From Caulobacter vibrioides OR37 (GTDB lineage: Bacteria; Pseudomonadota; Alphaproteobacteria; Caulobacterales; Caulobacteraceae): a stretch of 64,000 bases of DNA. Of this stretch, positions 37,167 through 47,310 are shown one piece after another. Made by a program: the position numbers and the translations under genes. Location: NCBI RefSeq assembly GCF_000372645.1, contig NZ_APMP01000008.1, forward strand, positions 79,966 to 143,965. The letters are read 5' to 3'. How positions within the stretch are numbered: the first letter of the stretch is position 1; the number at the start of each line of letters is the position of its first letter. The notes beneath the pieces were generated by a model. It worked only from the letters and a program-made list of their open reading frames with translations, did no database searches and was not told the origin of the DNA.

Positions 37167-37859
37167 GACCTCGGCCGGAGTCTCCAGGCAGACCGCCACG
37201 CAACGCTTGGCCAGTTCCTCCGTCGCGTCCAGGAACGGAACCGACAGGTCGGCCGCCGACAGCACCAGGGGCACTTCGGTGCATCCGGCCACCACGCTTT
37301 GCGCGCCCTTGCCGACCAGGCGATGGGCCAGGGCGGCCATGGTCTCGCGCGAGGCCGCGCCCAGGTCGCCCTGCTTGATCCGATACAGCAGGGCCATGAA
37401 CTCGACCTGCTCGTGGTCGTCCAGCATCACCACCTCGAGCCCCATGTGCGAGAAGCGGTCGCGATAGAGCGCCAGGGCCAGGCTGGTGCCCAGCACGCCG
37501 ACCACCCGGGCGCCGCGCGCTTGGGCGGCCAGGCCGGCGGTTTCCAGCATGTCGACCAGCGGCAGGCCCGAAGCCTCGACCGCTCGAGCGTAGGCATGGG
37601 CGGTATTGCAGGCGATGGCCAGCACCTGGGCGCCGGCATCGCGCAGTCCGACCGCCATCGCGGCCAGCACGGGGCCGGGATCGGACGTCGAAACGTTGCG
37701 GTCGGGGACCTTGGGATTGATGTCCGCAAGCACGCGCAGGTGGTCCTGCTCGCGCTTGACCGGCGTGGCCGCCTGGAGCTTGGCCAGGAAGTCCAGGGTC
37801 GCCGCCGGACCCATGCCGCCGAGGACGCCCAGAACCTTGCCGTGGGGTGTCGTGCTCAT
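37164..37859 (-). CDS. Aspartate/glutamate racemase family protein
   Basis: 231 aa. GVLGGMGPAATLDFLAKL at the N-terminus and the two catalytic Cys in AIACNTAHAYA (about residue 85) and VVAGCTEVPLVL (about 194) define the PLP-independent Asp/Glu racemase family (RacD/YgeA-like). It interconverts L- and D-forms of aspartate, glutamate or another amino acid. It shares a strand with the D-cysteine desulfhydrase gene 41 bases upstream, so the pair probably handles D-amino acids. Confidence 0.92.
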   Translation of the reverse strand: MSTTPHGKVLGVLGGMGPAATLDFLAKLQAATPVKREQDHLRVLADINPKVPDRNVSTSDPGPVLAAMAVGLRDAGAQVLAIACNTAHAYARAVEASGLPLVDMLETAGLAAQARGARVVGVLGTSLALALYRDRFSHMGLEVVMLDDHEQVEFMALLYRIKQGDLGAASRETMAALAHRLVGKGAQSVVAGCTEVPLVLSAADLSVPFLDATEELAKRCVAVCLETPAEV

Positions 37860-37900
37860 GATGGGGGTCTCTCGATCGGACACGGGAGCGTGAATCGCCG

Positions 37901-38902
37901 TTAGCCCAGAGCGGGTTCGAGCACCGACTGATAGCCGAACAGACCCTGCGCCCCGCCGGTGTGCAGGAACACCACGCGCTCGCCCGTGAACGCGCCCTTT
38001 CGCGCCTGGTCGATCAGGCCCTTCATGGCCTTGCCCGAATAGACCGGATCCAGCAGCAGCCCTTCCGCGCGGGCGGCCAGGGTCAAGGCGTCGATGACGC
38101 CCTGGTCGACCAGGCCATAGCCTTCGCCGACATAGTCGCAGTCGGCCACGACCATCTCGCGCGTAACGCGGCCGGCCGCGCCGATGGTCTCGGCCGTGGC
38201 GACGGCCAGGTTGAAGACGTTCTCTTCCTGCTTGGGCTTGGGCGCGCGCACGCCGAAGCCCAGGATCGGGATGTCGACCGACAGCGCCGCGAAGCCGGCG
38301 ACCAGGCCCGCATGGGTGCCGGCGCTGCCGGTGGCCGTGACCAGGCGGTCGATCTTCAGATCCATCTGGTCGGCCTGAACCACCAGCTCGCGGGCGCAGT
38401 CGACATAGCCCAGCGCGCCGATCGTGTTCGAGCCGCCGCCGGGGATGACATAGGGCTTGCCGCCCCGCTGGCGGACGCTCTCGGCGCTGCTTTCCAGCTC
38501 GGCGACCATGTCGCTGCCAGCCGGAACATGGCGGATCGCCGCGCCCATCAGCTTGTCGAGCAAAACGTTGCCGTTGCCCATGTAGTCGCCGGCCTTGGAG
38601 CCCGTGCGCTCTTCCAGGATCACCTCGGTCTTGAGGCCGAAGCGGGCGCCGGCCGCGATGGTCTGGCGCACGTGGTTGGACTGGACCGCGCCCTGGGTGA
38701 CCAGGGTGTCGGCGCCCTGCTTCAGGGCCTCGCCCAGCAGAAATTCCAGCTTGCGGGTCTTGTTGCCGCCGCCGGCCAGGCCCGTGCAATCGTCGCGCTT
38801 GACCCAAAGGTCGACGTCCAGCGCCGCGCCCAGACGGGGCAGGGGCTCCAGCGGCGTGGGCAGGTGGGCGAAGCGGGCGCGGGGAAAGCGGGCGAGGTGC
38901 AT
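37901..38902 (-). CDS. dcyD: D-cysteine desulfhydrase / ACC deaminase-like PLP enzyme
   Basis: 333 aa. A fold type II PLP enzyme: [22 protein letters not shown] contains the PLP Lys (about residue 48), then [30 protein letters not shown] and [13 protein letters not shown] for phosphate and cofactor binding. Closest to D-cysteine desulfhydrase (D-cysteine to pyruvate, sulfide and ammonia), with ACC deaminase as the alternative; the two are hard to separate by eye. It is the first gene of an operon with the racemase. Confidence 0.9.
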   Translation of the reverse strand: MHLARFPRARFAHLPTPLEPLPRLGAALDVDLWVKRDDCTGLAGGGNKTRKLEFLLGEALKQGADTLVTQGAVQSNHVRQTIAAGARFGLKTEVILEERTGSKAGDYMGNGNVLLDKLMGAAIRHVPAGSDMVAELESSAESVRQRGGKPYVIPGGGSNTIGALGYVDCARELVVQADQMDLKIDRLVTATGSAGTHAGLVAGFAALSVDIPILGFGVRAPKPKQEENVFNLAVATAETIGAAGRVTREMVVADCDYVGEGYGLVDQGVIDALTLAARAEGLLLDPVYSGKAMKGLIDQARKGAFTGERVVFLHTGGAQGLFGYQSVLEPALG

Positions 38903-39040
38903 GGGGAAGGTTCCTCGAAAGACTCGCCGGCTGTGTTAGCACGCTCAGCGCCGCGCGCGACCCGCCGTGTCGCGCGTGCTATGATGAATCCTGGCGAGGC
39001 CGTCCCAATCCACGAGGCCGCCCGCCGGGAGGAAGACGAA

Positions 39041-39601
39041 ATGACCCGAGCGATCCCCATCGCCGGTCTCTGCGCCGTGGCCCTGCTGGCCGGCGCGGGC
39101 ATGGCCGGCGCCTCGACCCTCGTGATCGGCAATGGCGAGGCCAAGGAATGCTCCGACGCGGCCCTCGGCGGCAAGGCCGACAGCCACGCGATCATGGCCT
39201 GCACCACGGCCCTTGAGGTCGAGACCCTGAATTTCCGCGACCGCGCCCGCACCTATGTGAACCGGGGCGTTCTTCAGATGCGCCAGCGCCAGTTCGCGGC
39301 GGCTCGGGCCGACTTCGACCAAGCGACCGGCATCGATCCGCAGCTGGGCGAGGCCTATGTGAACCGGGGCGCGACACTGGTTGGCGAGGACCGCTTCCGC
39401 GAAGGCGTCGAGCAGATCGACAAAGGCCTGTCCCTGGGCGTCAAGGATCCGGAAAAGGCCTTCTTCAACCGGGGCCTGGCCAACGAGGCCCTCGGCGATC
39501 TGCAGGCGGCCTATCGGGACTATTCGCGGGCGGCCGAGCTGAAGCCCGACTGGGCGGCGCCGAAAACCGAACTGGCGCGTTTCTCGGTCAAGCGGCCCTG
39601 A
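39041..39601 (+). CDS. Exported TPR-repeat protein
   Basis: 186 aa, ATG preceded by GGGAGGAAG. Signal peptide about residues 1-24 (ends GAS). Three to four TPR motifs follow (YVNRGVLQMRQRQFAAARADF, AYVNRGATLVGEDRFREGVE and AFFNRGLANEALGDLQAAYRDY). Two Cys (KECSDA and MACTTA) flank the first helices and may pair. Binding partner unknown. It starts about 138 bases from the divergent desulfhydrase gene. Confidence 0.85.
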   Translation: MTRAIPIAGLCAVALLAGAGMAGASTLVIGNGEAKECSDAALGGKADSHAIMACTTALEVETLNFRDRARTYVNRGVLQMRQRQFAAARADFDQATGIDPQLGEAYVNRGATLVGEDRFREGVEQIDKGLSLGVKDPEKAFFNRGLANEALGDLQAAYRDYSRAAELKPDWAAPKTELARFSVKRP

Positions 39602-39648
39602 GCTGACGCGTCATGCGTTCGCGCCGGCCGCGGGCGAGGAGCTCGAAC

Positions 39649-40059
39649 ATGCGCCAGGTTCTGTTTCTGACCGTCGGCCTTCTGGCCCTGACCGGCGCCT
39701 GGTCGGTCGCGGCGCAGAACGCCCTTTGGGACATCCAGGCCCGCAACGCCGCTCACCAGGCCGCCGACGCCGCGCGCCGCGACCAGCTCTCGACCCAAAT
39801 GGAGGCGGTCGCCGCCCAGGAGCGGGCGCGCAGCCAGGTGCTGCTGCGCGATCTGAACGATCAGCGGCTAGCGGGCGCCGGCCAGCCTTCCGGCGCTCTG
39901 ACCGTGACGCCGCCTCGGCCGGCGGAAGAGGTCGACCGGCGCGACGCGGACCTGACCGCCTCGATGGACCGCCTTGAGCGCTTGACTCAGGACGCCTTGG
40001 CGCGGAGCAACGCGCGGATGCGGGCCATCGGCCCGGCCAGCCAGCCCAAGATGCGCTGA
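39649..40059 (+). CDS. Exported hypothetical protein with coiled-coil character
   Basis: 136 aa from ATG at 39649, with GCGAGGAGC upstream (an earlier in-frame ATG at 39613 has a poorer context). Signal peptide about residues 1-22 (ends VAAQN). The mature part is rich in Ala, Arg and Gln with helix-forming heptads (RRDQLSTQMEAVAAQERARS and MDRLERLTQDALARS). No family recognised. It lies between a TPR gene and a metallopeptidase, all on the same strand. Confidence 0.68.
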   Translation: MRQVLFLTVGLLALTGAWSVAAQNALWDIQARNAAHQAADAARRDQLSTQMEAVAAQERARSQVLLRDLNDQRLAGAGQPSGALTVTPPRPAEEVDRRDADLTASMDRLERLTQDALARSNARMRAIGPASQPKMR

Positions 40060-40078
40060 TCGAGGAGGTCGAGGTTTC

Positions 40079-40933
40079 ATGGAGTGGGAAGACGGCCGCC
40101 AGGAAGGCAATATCGAGGATCGGCGCGGCATGGGGCCGGTCGGCGTGGTCGGGGGCGGCGTCGGGGCGGTGGTTCTGGCGGCGATCGGCTATTTCGTGTT
40201 CGGCATCGACCCGCGCGCGACCCTGCAGGCGACCCAACAACTCCAGGAGCCAGCGGCCGTACAGCAGGAGGGCGCGCGCGGGCGGGTCACCGATCAGGAG
40301 GGCCGTTTCGTCGACGTGATCGAGACCTCGAACCGCGACGTCTGGACCCCGATCCTGGCCCAGCAGGGCGTTCGCTATCGGCCGCCGCGCGCGGTGGTGC
40401 TGTATGATCGGGCCACGCCCACGGGCTGCGGGACGGGGCAGTCGGCCATGGGGCCGTTCTATTGCCCGGCCGACCAGAAGGTCTATCTGGACCTGTCGTT
40501 CTGGAACGAGCTGGAAAGCCGCTTCGGCGCCAAGGGTCGCTTCGCCCGGGCCTATGTGATCAGCCACGAGATCGGCCACCACGTGCAGACCCTGCTGGGA
40601 ACCTCCGACCAGGCCCGCCGCCTGGGCGCGCGCGGCGCCGAAAGCGGCTCGGTGCGGCTGGAGCTGCAGGCCGACTGCTACGCCGGCGTCTGGGCGGCCC
40701 ACGCGGGCGAGGCCTCGGGCGGCAAGATCGTCATCGACCGCGCCGACATCCGCGACGGCCTGGGCGCGGCGGCGGCGGTTGGCGACGACACCCTGCAGAA
40801 GGAAACCCAGGGCCAGGTCGTGCCCGACAGCTTCACCCACGGCACCAGCGCCCAGCGGATGCGCTGGTTCACGCGCGGCTACGACCAGGGCGATCCGGCA
40901 GCCTGCGATACGTTCTCGGCCGAGAGGCTTTGA
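40079..40933 (+). CDS. Neutral zinc metallopeptidase, YpfJ family
   Basis: 284 aa, with GAGGAGGTCGAGG upstream. An N-terminal cytoplasmic stretch, one membrane segment (about residues 20-41, VGVVGGGVGAVVLAAIGYFVFG), then a periplasmic peptidase domain with the zinc motif YVISHEIGHHVQ (about 160) and conserved CGTGQSAMGPFYCPADQKVYLDLSF and LELQADCYAGVWAAHA regions. The downstream Glu in LELQADC is the probable third ligand. The family is widespread but its substrate is unknown. The last 25 codons are contained in the 96-bp direct repeat (copy A). Confidence 0.92.
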   Translation: MEWEDGRQEGNIEDRRGMGPVGVVGGGVGAVVLAAIGYFVFGIDPRATLQATQQLQEPAAVQQEGARGRVTDQEGRFVDVIETSNRDVWTPILAQQGVRYRPPRAVVLYDRATPTGCGTGQSAMGPFYCPADQKVYLDLSFWNELESRFGAKGRFARAYVISHEIGHHVQTLLGTSDQARRLGARGAESGSVRLELQADCYAGVWAAHAGEASGGKIVIDRADIRDGLGAAAAVGDDTLQKETQGQVVPDSFTHGTSAQRMRWFTRGYDQGDPAACDTFSAERL

Positions 40934-41004
40934 TCACGGTCAAGGCGCGTCCAGGGCGCGGCGGCCTAGGGTCGGGCCATGCACATGACCTTCACGGATG
41001 AAGA
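40909..41004 (+). repeat. 96-bp direct repeat, copy A
   Basis: Identical at 93 of 96 positions to 42117-42212 (exact offset 1208). Copy A covers the 3' end of the metallopeptidase gene, the gap and the first nine codons of the small gene that is intact at copy B. The two copies bound a unit of about 1.1 kb. Confidence 0.92.
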
Positions 41005-41005
41005 A
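40979..41005 (+). pseudogene. Duplicated 5' fragment of the 42187 gene
   Basis: ATG CAC ATG ACC TTC and four further codons (MHMTFTDEE) match the start of the 66-aa gene at 42187, then diverge at the edge of the direct repeat. The frame runs on for some 38 Arg/Pro-rich codons through a terminator hairpin. It is a remnant, not a gene. Confidence 0.8.
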
Positions 41006-41031
41006 GGCGTAAGGCGACCTCCAAGACCGAG

Positions 41032-41063
41032 AAGGCCCCGGAAGCGACTCCGGGGCCTTTTTT
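41032..41063 (+). terminator. Strong rho-independent terminator
   Basis: AAGGCCCCGGA pairs with TCCGGGGCCTT (11 pairs) across a 6-base loop, followed by TTTT. It would end the metallopeptidase transcript or shield the inserted unit from read-through. The remaining 160 bases up to the SnoaL-like gene show no gene. Confidence 0.9.
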
Positions 41064-41224
41064 GTTTCGTCGGGCGTCAGCGATTTGCACGGCTCCGAGT
41101 GTCCGGGGGACGCGCTTGCACGGCCTGAAGCCTCTAGCGACGCCGGTGCTTTAGCCCGGAGCTGAGACCGGAGCAATTAGAGCATGCGCTCGCACCGCTC
41201 TCGGTAAGGAAGAGTTCAGCCGAT

Positions 41225-41668
41225 TTAAGGCTCCAGACCAAGCTGCCGGCGCATGCCCGCGACATCATATTCTTCCCATAATTCCTGAATTCGGCCGTCA
41301 CGAACATGGGCGAAAAGCTGAAAGGAAACCCGCATTTGCTTGCCGTTGGGCGGATGACCATCGAACGAGCCCGTCATGGTGCCCGAGAAGGTCGTTCGCA
41401 TCGCGACCGTTCCGCCTTGGGAGACCGCCTCATCAACCTGCCAATTAAAGTCGGCGAACGCATTGCGGAACCGTTCGACGAAGCCGATCATATCTTCGAC
41501 GCGCAGCGGAATGTCCTTGCCATGGAAATGCAGGGTGACGACCGGCGCAAGCTGCGACGGCAGATGGCGATAATCGCCCTTGTTCCAGGCTTGGTCGATA
41601 AACGCGCGAACCACCGCTTCATCCGATGGGGCAAAGGCAGGATCGGCAGCCGTCATCATTGTGCCCAT
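41225..41668 (-). CDS. SnoaL-like / NTF2-fold ester cyclase family protein
   Basis: 147 aa from ATG at 41668 (GGGGAAAGACGCC upstream). The frame stays open back to 41881 and a longer start near 41845 would add a hydrophobic, possibly exported N-terminus (LLNFVLLALAAGSVGSG), so localisation is uncertain. The NTF2/SnoaL fold is visible: VVRAFIDQAWNKGDYRHLPSQ, VEDMIGFVERFRNAFADFNW, VAMRTTFSGTMTGSFDGHPP and IQELWEEYDVAGMRRQLG. Members bind small hydrophobic ligands or act as cyclases and isomerases. It lies wholly within the unit bounded by the 96-bp direct repeats, and its codon use is less GC-biased than its neighbours, so it was probably acquired. Confidence 0.8.
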   Translation of the reverse strand: MGTMMTAADPAFAPSDEAVVRAFIDQAWNKGDYRHLPSQLAPVVTLHFHGKDIPLRVEDMIGFVERFRNAFADFNWQVDEAVSQGGTVAMRTTFSGTMTGSFDGHPPNGKQMRVSFQLFAHVRDGRIQELWEEYDVAGMRRQLGLEP

Positions 41669-42116
41669 CGGCGTCTTTCCCCTCAAATTCTCTTGCGAGC
41701 ATGAAGCGATGCAGGTCGCGACCCAGTTAGCCCTGGGCGGTGCCGCACCCGATCCTACCGACCCCGCCGCAAGCGCCAGGAGGACAAAGTTCAAAAGGTT
41801 TCTCCTTCGCAAGACAGGGTTGCAAATCGAGACCCATCTATGCATGCCCCCAAATGGCTGGGGCCGCCGTTCCGGCCGCAAAAGAACAACATTCGGGGCG
41901 CTTTAGCTGCATGTTCGACAGCCTGTTCGCGTGGGATTCGATATCGCTGATCTGCCAAGGTACCGTGATCGACTAAGCCAACATCCCCGCTTTCCTGCCC
42001 CGGTGCAACGGCTCGCGTCCAATTTGCTGAGCGATGCGGAAACATCGTGCATCGGCATCTTGAGTGTCTGAGTCAAAATTATCGGTCGAGATTTCATGAT
42101 CTTGCGATGCGGCGGG

Positions 42117-42212
42117 TACGTTCTCGGCCGATAGGCTTTGATCACGGTCAAGGCGCGTCCAGGGCGCGGCGGCCTAGGATCGCGCCATGCACATGACCTT
42201 CACGGATGAAGA
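42117..42212 (+). repeat. 96-bp direct repeat, copy B
   Basis: Partner of 40909-41004 with three mismatches. Copy B contains the intact upstream region and first codons of the 66-aa gene, preceded by a non-coding remnant of the metallopeptidase 3' end (including its TGA). The stretch from about 41882 to 42116 inside the unit is AT-richer and holds no convincing gene. Confidence 0.92.
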
Positions 42213-42387
42213 TCGGGCCCTGCTGGAGCGCTACATCGAGAGCGTCCTGCTGAGGTTCGCCGACGAACGGTACGATCTGCGGGACGCGACCAAGGAACTG
42301 GCGGAAACCTTCGTCCAGGTCGGGCGCAACGCGTTCGGCGTCATGGCCCATATGCGCGGGATCGTCGAGGCCGGCGACGACGCCTGA
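42187..42387 (+). CDS. Small hypothetical protein
   Basis: 66 aa, acidic and helical (MHMTFTDEDRALLERYIE, then LRDATKELAETFVQVGRNAF). No family recognised. The start lies inside direct repeat copy B; a truncated duplicate of its first codons is at 40979. In the ancestral order it probably followed the metallopeptidase gene directly. Confidence 0.65.
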   Translation: MHMTFTDEDRALLERYIESVLLRFADERYDLRDATKELAETFVQVGRNAFGVMAHMRGIVEAGDDA

Positions 42388-42447
42388 GAAGCGCGGCTCG
42401 CGACAACGCTTGACCTGAGCGTCAACGCGCCTAGTCTGCGCCCTCTG

Positions 42448-42538
42448 TTCACCGGGGGGCCGCGCGCGCGGCTGAGATTGGGTTTTCGCCCTGACCCGTA
42501 GAACCTGATCCGGGTCATGCCGGCGAAGGGAGGGAACG
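42448..42538 (+). ncRNA. TPP riboswitch (THI element) upstream of thiC
   Basis: The conserved core is present: GGCTGAGA (pyrimidine-binding arm) and ACCCGTAGAACCTGATCCGG with GTCATGCCGGCGAAGGGAG (pyrophosphate arm and closing strand). It sits about 80 bases before thiC. Binding of thiamine pyrophosphate should lower thiC expression; whether by termination or by hiding the ribosome site is not clear from the downstream sequence. Confidence 0.95.
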
Positions 42539-42607
42539 CGGGCGCGGCCTAGTGGCGTCCGTCAGACCGACTCAAGCACGACACGTCCGGGTCTCCTTGC
42601 CGCTTGA

Positions 42608-44458
<1,851 letters not shown>

Positions 44459-44525
44459 GCGATTGAGGCGTCGCAAGGGCGACGCGGCGGGCGGGGGCTA
44501 GGATCGCGCTTTCGGAGCCCCCGCC

Positions 44526-45596
44526 ATGCCGACCCGCCGCGCCCTGATCACCGCCGCGCCCCTGCTGGTCGCCGGATGCTCGCGCTGCGCTTCGCCCTAT
44601 GACGAGGCGGTGCGGAGCCTTTGGCGTCTGCCCGACCTGAGCGGCGGCGGCTTTCCGGCCATGGCCTTGATCGGGGCCGCGACCCTGGCGGCGAATGGGC
44701 ACAACACCCAGCCCTGGCGGTTCAAGGTCGAGCCTCGCGTCATCGAGATCCTGCCGGACCCGACACGACGCACGCCGGTCGTGGATCCCGACAACCACCA
44801 CCTTTTCGTCAGCCTGGGCTGCGCCCTGGAAACCCTTCTCCAGGCGGGGCTGGGCTATGGCTGGGCGGGCGAGCCGGCGGTTCTGTCGGGAGGCGGCGTC
44901 CGCGTGGTCTTCTCCAGCGTCCCGGCCCGGCCCGACGCCCTGTTCCAGGCCATTCCCCATCGCGCCTCGACCCGGACGCCCTATGATGGAACGCCCGTGG
45001 ACGCGGCCACGCTGCGGCGGCTGGAAGCCGCCGTCGGACAGTCTGTCGGACTTCGCCTCGTGCTCGACGGCGACGCGCGCGCGAAGCTGAGCGACATGAT
45101 CGTGGCCGGCAATGACGCCCAACTGGCCGATCCGGCCTTCATGCGCGAGCTCGTCGCCTGGATCCGCTTCGACGCCGGCGAGGCCCTGGCGCGACGCGAT
45201 GGACTGTTCACGGCCGCGTCGGGCAATCTCGCCGCGCCGCGTTGGCTGGGCCAGCGTCTGCTGCCGCTCGTCATGACCCGGCGCAGCGAGGCCGATCGGC
45301 TTCGTCGCGTGGTCGCAAGCTCGCCGGGCTTGGCGATCTTCACCGGCCCCGCCGAAACCCCTGAAGCGTGGATCGCCGTGGGCCGCGCCTTCACCCGGTT
45401 CGCGCTGACCGCCACCGCCGAGGGCCTGAAACTGGCCTTTATGAACCAGCCGGTCGAGGACTTGTCGACCCGGCGCCGGTTGGCGGCCTGGCTGGGCGAG
45501 CCGGCCAAGCGCCCCGATCTCGTCGTTCGCTTTGGTCGAGGCCCGGATCTGCCGCGGTCCTTGCGTCGCCCGTCCAGGGACCTCCTCGTCTCCTGA
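44526..45596 (+). CDS. Exported Acg-type / nitroreductase-family FMN protein
   Basis: 356 aa. The N-terminus MPTRRALITAAPLLVAGCS carries both a twin Arg and a lipobox-like LVAGC, so a Tat-exported lipoprotein is likely. Nitroreductase-like features follow: AATLAANGHNTQPWRF (FMN-binding Ser/Asn/Gln region) and HRASTRTPYDG. The C-terminal part (GLKLAFMNQPVE) matches the Acg (Rv2032-like) group, a degenerate nitroreductase whose members store or sequester FMN. The enzymatic role is unknown. Downstream of thiC by 67 bases with its own probable leader. Confidence 0.82.
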   Translation: MPTRRALITAAPLLVAGCSRCASPYDEAVRSLWRLPDLSGGGFPAMALIGAATLAANGHNTQPWRFKVEPRVIEILPDPTRRTPVVDPDNHHLFVSLGCALETLLQAGLGYGWAGEPAVLSGGGVRVVFSSVPARPDALFQAIPHRASTRTPYDGTPVDAATLRRLEAAVGQSVGLRLVLDGDARAKLSDMIVAGNDAQLADPAFMRELVAWIRFDAGEALARRDGLFTAASGNLAAPRWLGQRLLPLVMTRRSEADRLRRVVASSPGLAIFTGPAETPEAWIAVGRAFTRFALTATAEGLKLAFMNQPVEDLSTRRRLAAWLGEPAKRPDLVVRFGRGPDLPRSLRRPSRDLLVS

Positions 45597-45652
45597 TCGG
45601 CTTGAGGCGAATTCGCTGGCGGCGAGGCCCCGACGCCGTCACCTTCGGCGGC

Positions 45653-47026
45653 ATGAAGCGCCTGAGTCTGATCGCGGTCGCGGCCGCCCTGTCCATCACC
45701 GCGCCGGCCTTCGCCGAAAGCCCGTTCTGGCCGGTCAAGGCCAAGGGCGGCGCGGTCGCGCCGGAGCTGAACGGCGTCTGGAAATCGAGGGGCTATGGCT
45801 GGATTGTGCAGTTCGGGCCCGAGGGCGCGCAACTGTTCCAGACCGTCGGCGAGGCCTGCTATCCCGATCCGCGCCGCGAGTTCGATCCGGACGGGATCAT
45901 GACCGGCTGGCGCGCCGAAGGGCAGGGGACGATCACCCTGACCGGCGATCCGGACGCCGCGCGCTATCTGTTCGACCGGCTGCCTAACCTGCCCAACGCC
46001 TGCATCAGCGCCGCCGGCTGGACGCCTGATCGCATCGTCGCCTTCGCCGCCGACACCTTCGCCGCGTTCTATCCCCGCTCGGCCGAGCGCGGGCTGGACT
46101 GGCAGGCCCGCAAGACAGCCGCCTTGGCCCAGGTCTCGCCGAACGCCTCCGAGGCCCAGCTCTGGACGGCGCTGTCGGGCCTGCTGGCGGGGCTCGACGA
46201 TCCGCATGTCGAGCTGCATGGCATGGTGGGCGGCGAGCGCCGCGACCTGGAGCCCGGCCTTTCACCGACCCTGTCCAGGGTCCACGCCGCCGATCCGCAA
46301 GGCGACGAGAAGGCGTGGCTGCAAGCCTATCGCGAAGGGATCCTGACCGGGATCCTGAAGGGGCGCGGGCGGCAGGCCGCCAACAATCGGATCTTCTGGG
46401 GACGGGTCGACGATATCGGCTATCTGAACGTGGTGACCATGGGCGCCTTCGCCAAGAACGCCGCCCCGGACGATCCGCGTCCGCTGGACGCCGTGCTGGA
46501 CGAGGCCATGGCCGCGTTCGTCGGCGCCAAGGCGGTCATCGTCGACGTCAGCAACAATCGCGGCGGCTATGACGGGATCAGCCGTCGGATCGCCGGCCGC
46601 TTCACCGACCAGCCGCGCCTAGCCTATTCCAAGGTCGGCGTCGGGGCCAAGGCGCCGCTCCAGCCGGTCAAGGTCGAGCCCGCCCCGGGCGCGCGGTTCA
46701 CCGGTCCGGTCTATGTGGTGACCAGCGACATCACCGTCAGCGCGGGCGAGACTTTCACCCTGATGATGAAGGCCCTGCCCAATGTGAAGCTGGCGGGGGG
46801 GATCACGCACGGGGCGTTCTCGGACCAGCTGCCTAAGCCGCTGCCCAACGGCTGGGCCCTGGCCTTGCCGGCCGAGCTCTACAAGGCTCCCAACGGGGAC
46901 GACGTGGAGGGGCAGGGGCTGAAGCCGGACCTGCCCCTGACGATATTCCCGGAAAACGACCTCTCCGGCGGTCACGCCAAGGCGATCGAAGCCTTGATCC
47001 AGAAGATCCGGGCCGGCGCCAACTAG
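45653..47026 (+). CDS. Exported S41-family peptidase
   Basis: 457 aa. Signal peptide about residues 1-21 (ends AFA). A helical N-terminal part (about 120-190, with LAGLDDPHVELHG) precedes the tail-specific protease domain: IGYLNVVTMGAFA, AVIVDVSNNRGGYDGISRRIAGRF, YVVTSDITVSAGETFTLMMKALPN (candidate nucleophile Ser in TVSAGE) and the final VEGQGLKPDLPL motif typical of Tricorn/CtpA-like S41 proteins. There is no PDZ domain. It acts in the periplasm; the substrate is unknown. Confidence 0.88.
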   Translation: MKRLSLIAVAAALSITAPAFAESPFWPVKAKGGAVAPELNGVWKSRGYGWIVQFGPEGAQLFQTVGEACYPDPRREFDPDGIMTGWRAEGQGTITLTGDPDAARYLFDRLPNLPNACISAAGWTPDRIVAFAADTFAAFYPRSAERGLDWQARKTAALAQVSPNASEAQLWTALSGLLAGLDDPHVELHGMVGGERRDLEPGLSPTLSRVHAADPQGDEKAWLQAYREGILTGILKGRGRQAANNRIFWGRVDDIGYLNVVTMGAFAKNAAPDDPRPLDAVLDEAMAAFVGAKAVIVDVSNNRGGYDGISRRIAGRFTDQPRLAYSKVGVGAKAPLQPVKVEPAPGARFTGPVYVVTSDITVSAGETFTLMMKALPNVKLAGGITHGAFSDQLPKPLPNGWALALPAELYKAPNGDDVEGQGLKPDLPLTIFPENDLSGGHAKAIEALIQKIRAGAN

Positions 47027-47310
47027 ATCGCTGCTCGGGGCCGATCCTAGGTTGCGGCGATGGCGTTGGGGGATCGCCGAATCCCTCTTTCCGCCAAGCC
47101 GCATCAAGGTTGCGGACAATATTTCCAATGGGAAACATGTTTGCGCCGCTCGCTAAGTCGTCGTCCGAATTGTGACGTGATTTCAATGCTTGAGCGCGAT
47201 GCGGCGCCCGAAAGCCACAGCTTGGCGGGCAATCGTCCGCATTGCCTTTTCTTAATCCGCTCAAGCGTTGCGGCGGGGCGCTCGCGCTCGTAAGGAGCAA
47301 CAACTTCGCG

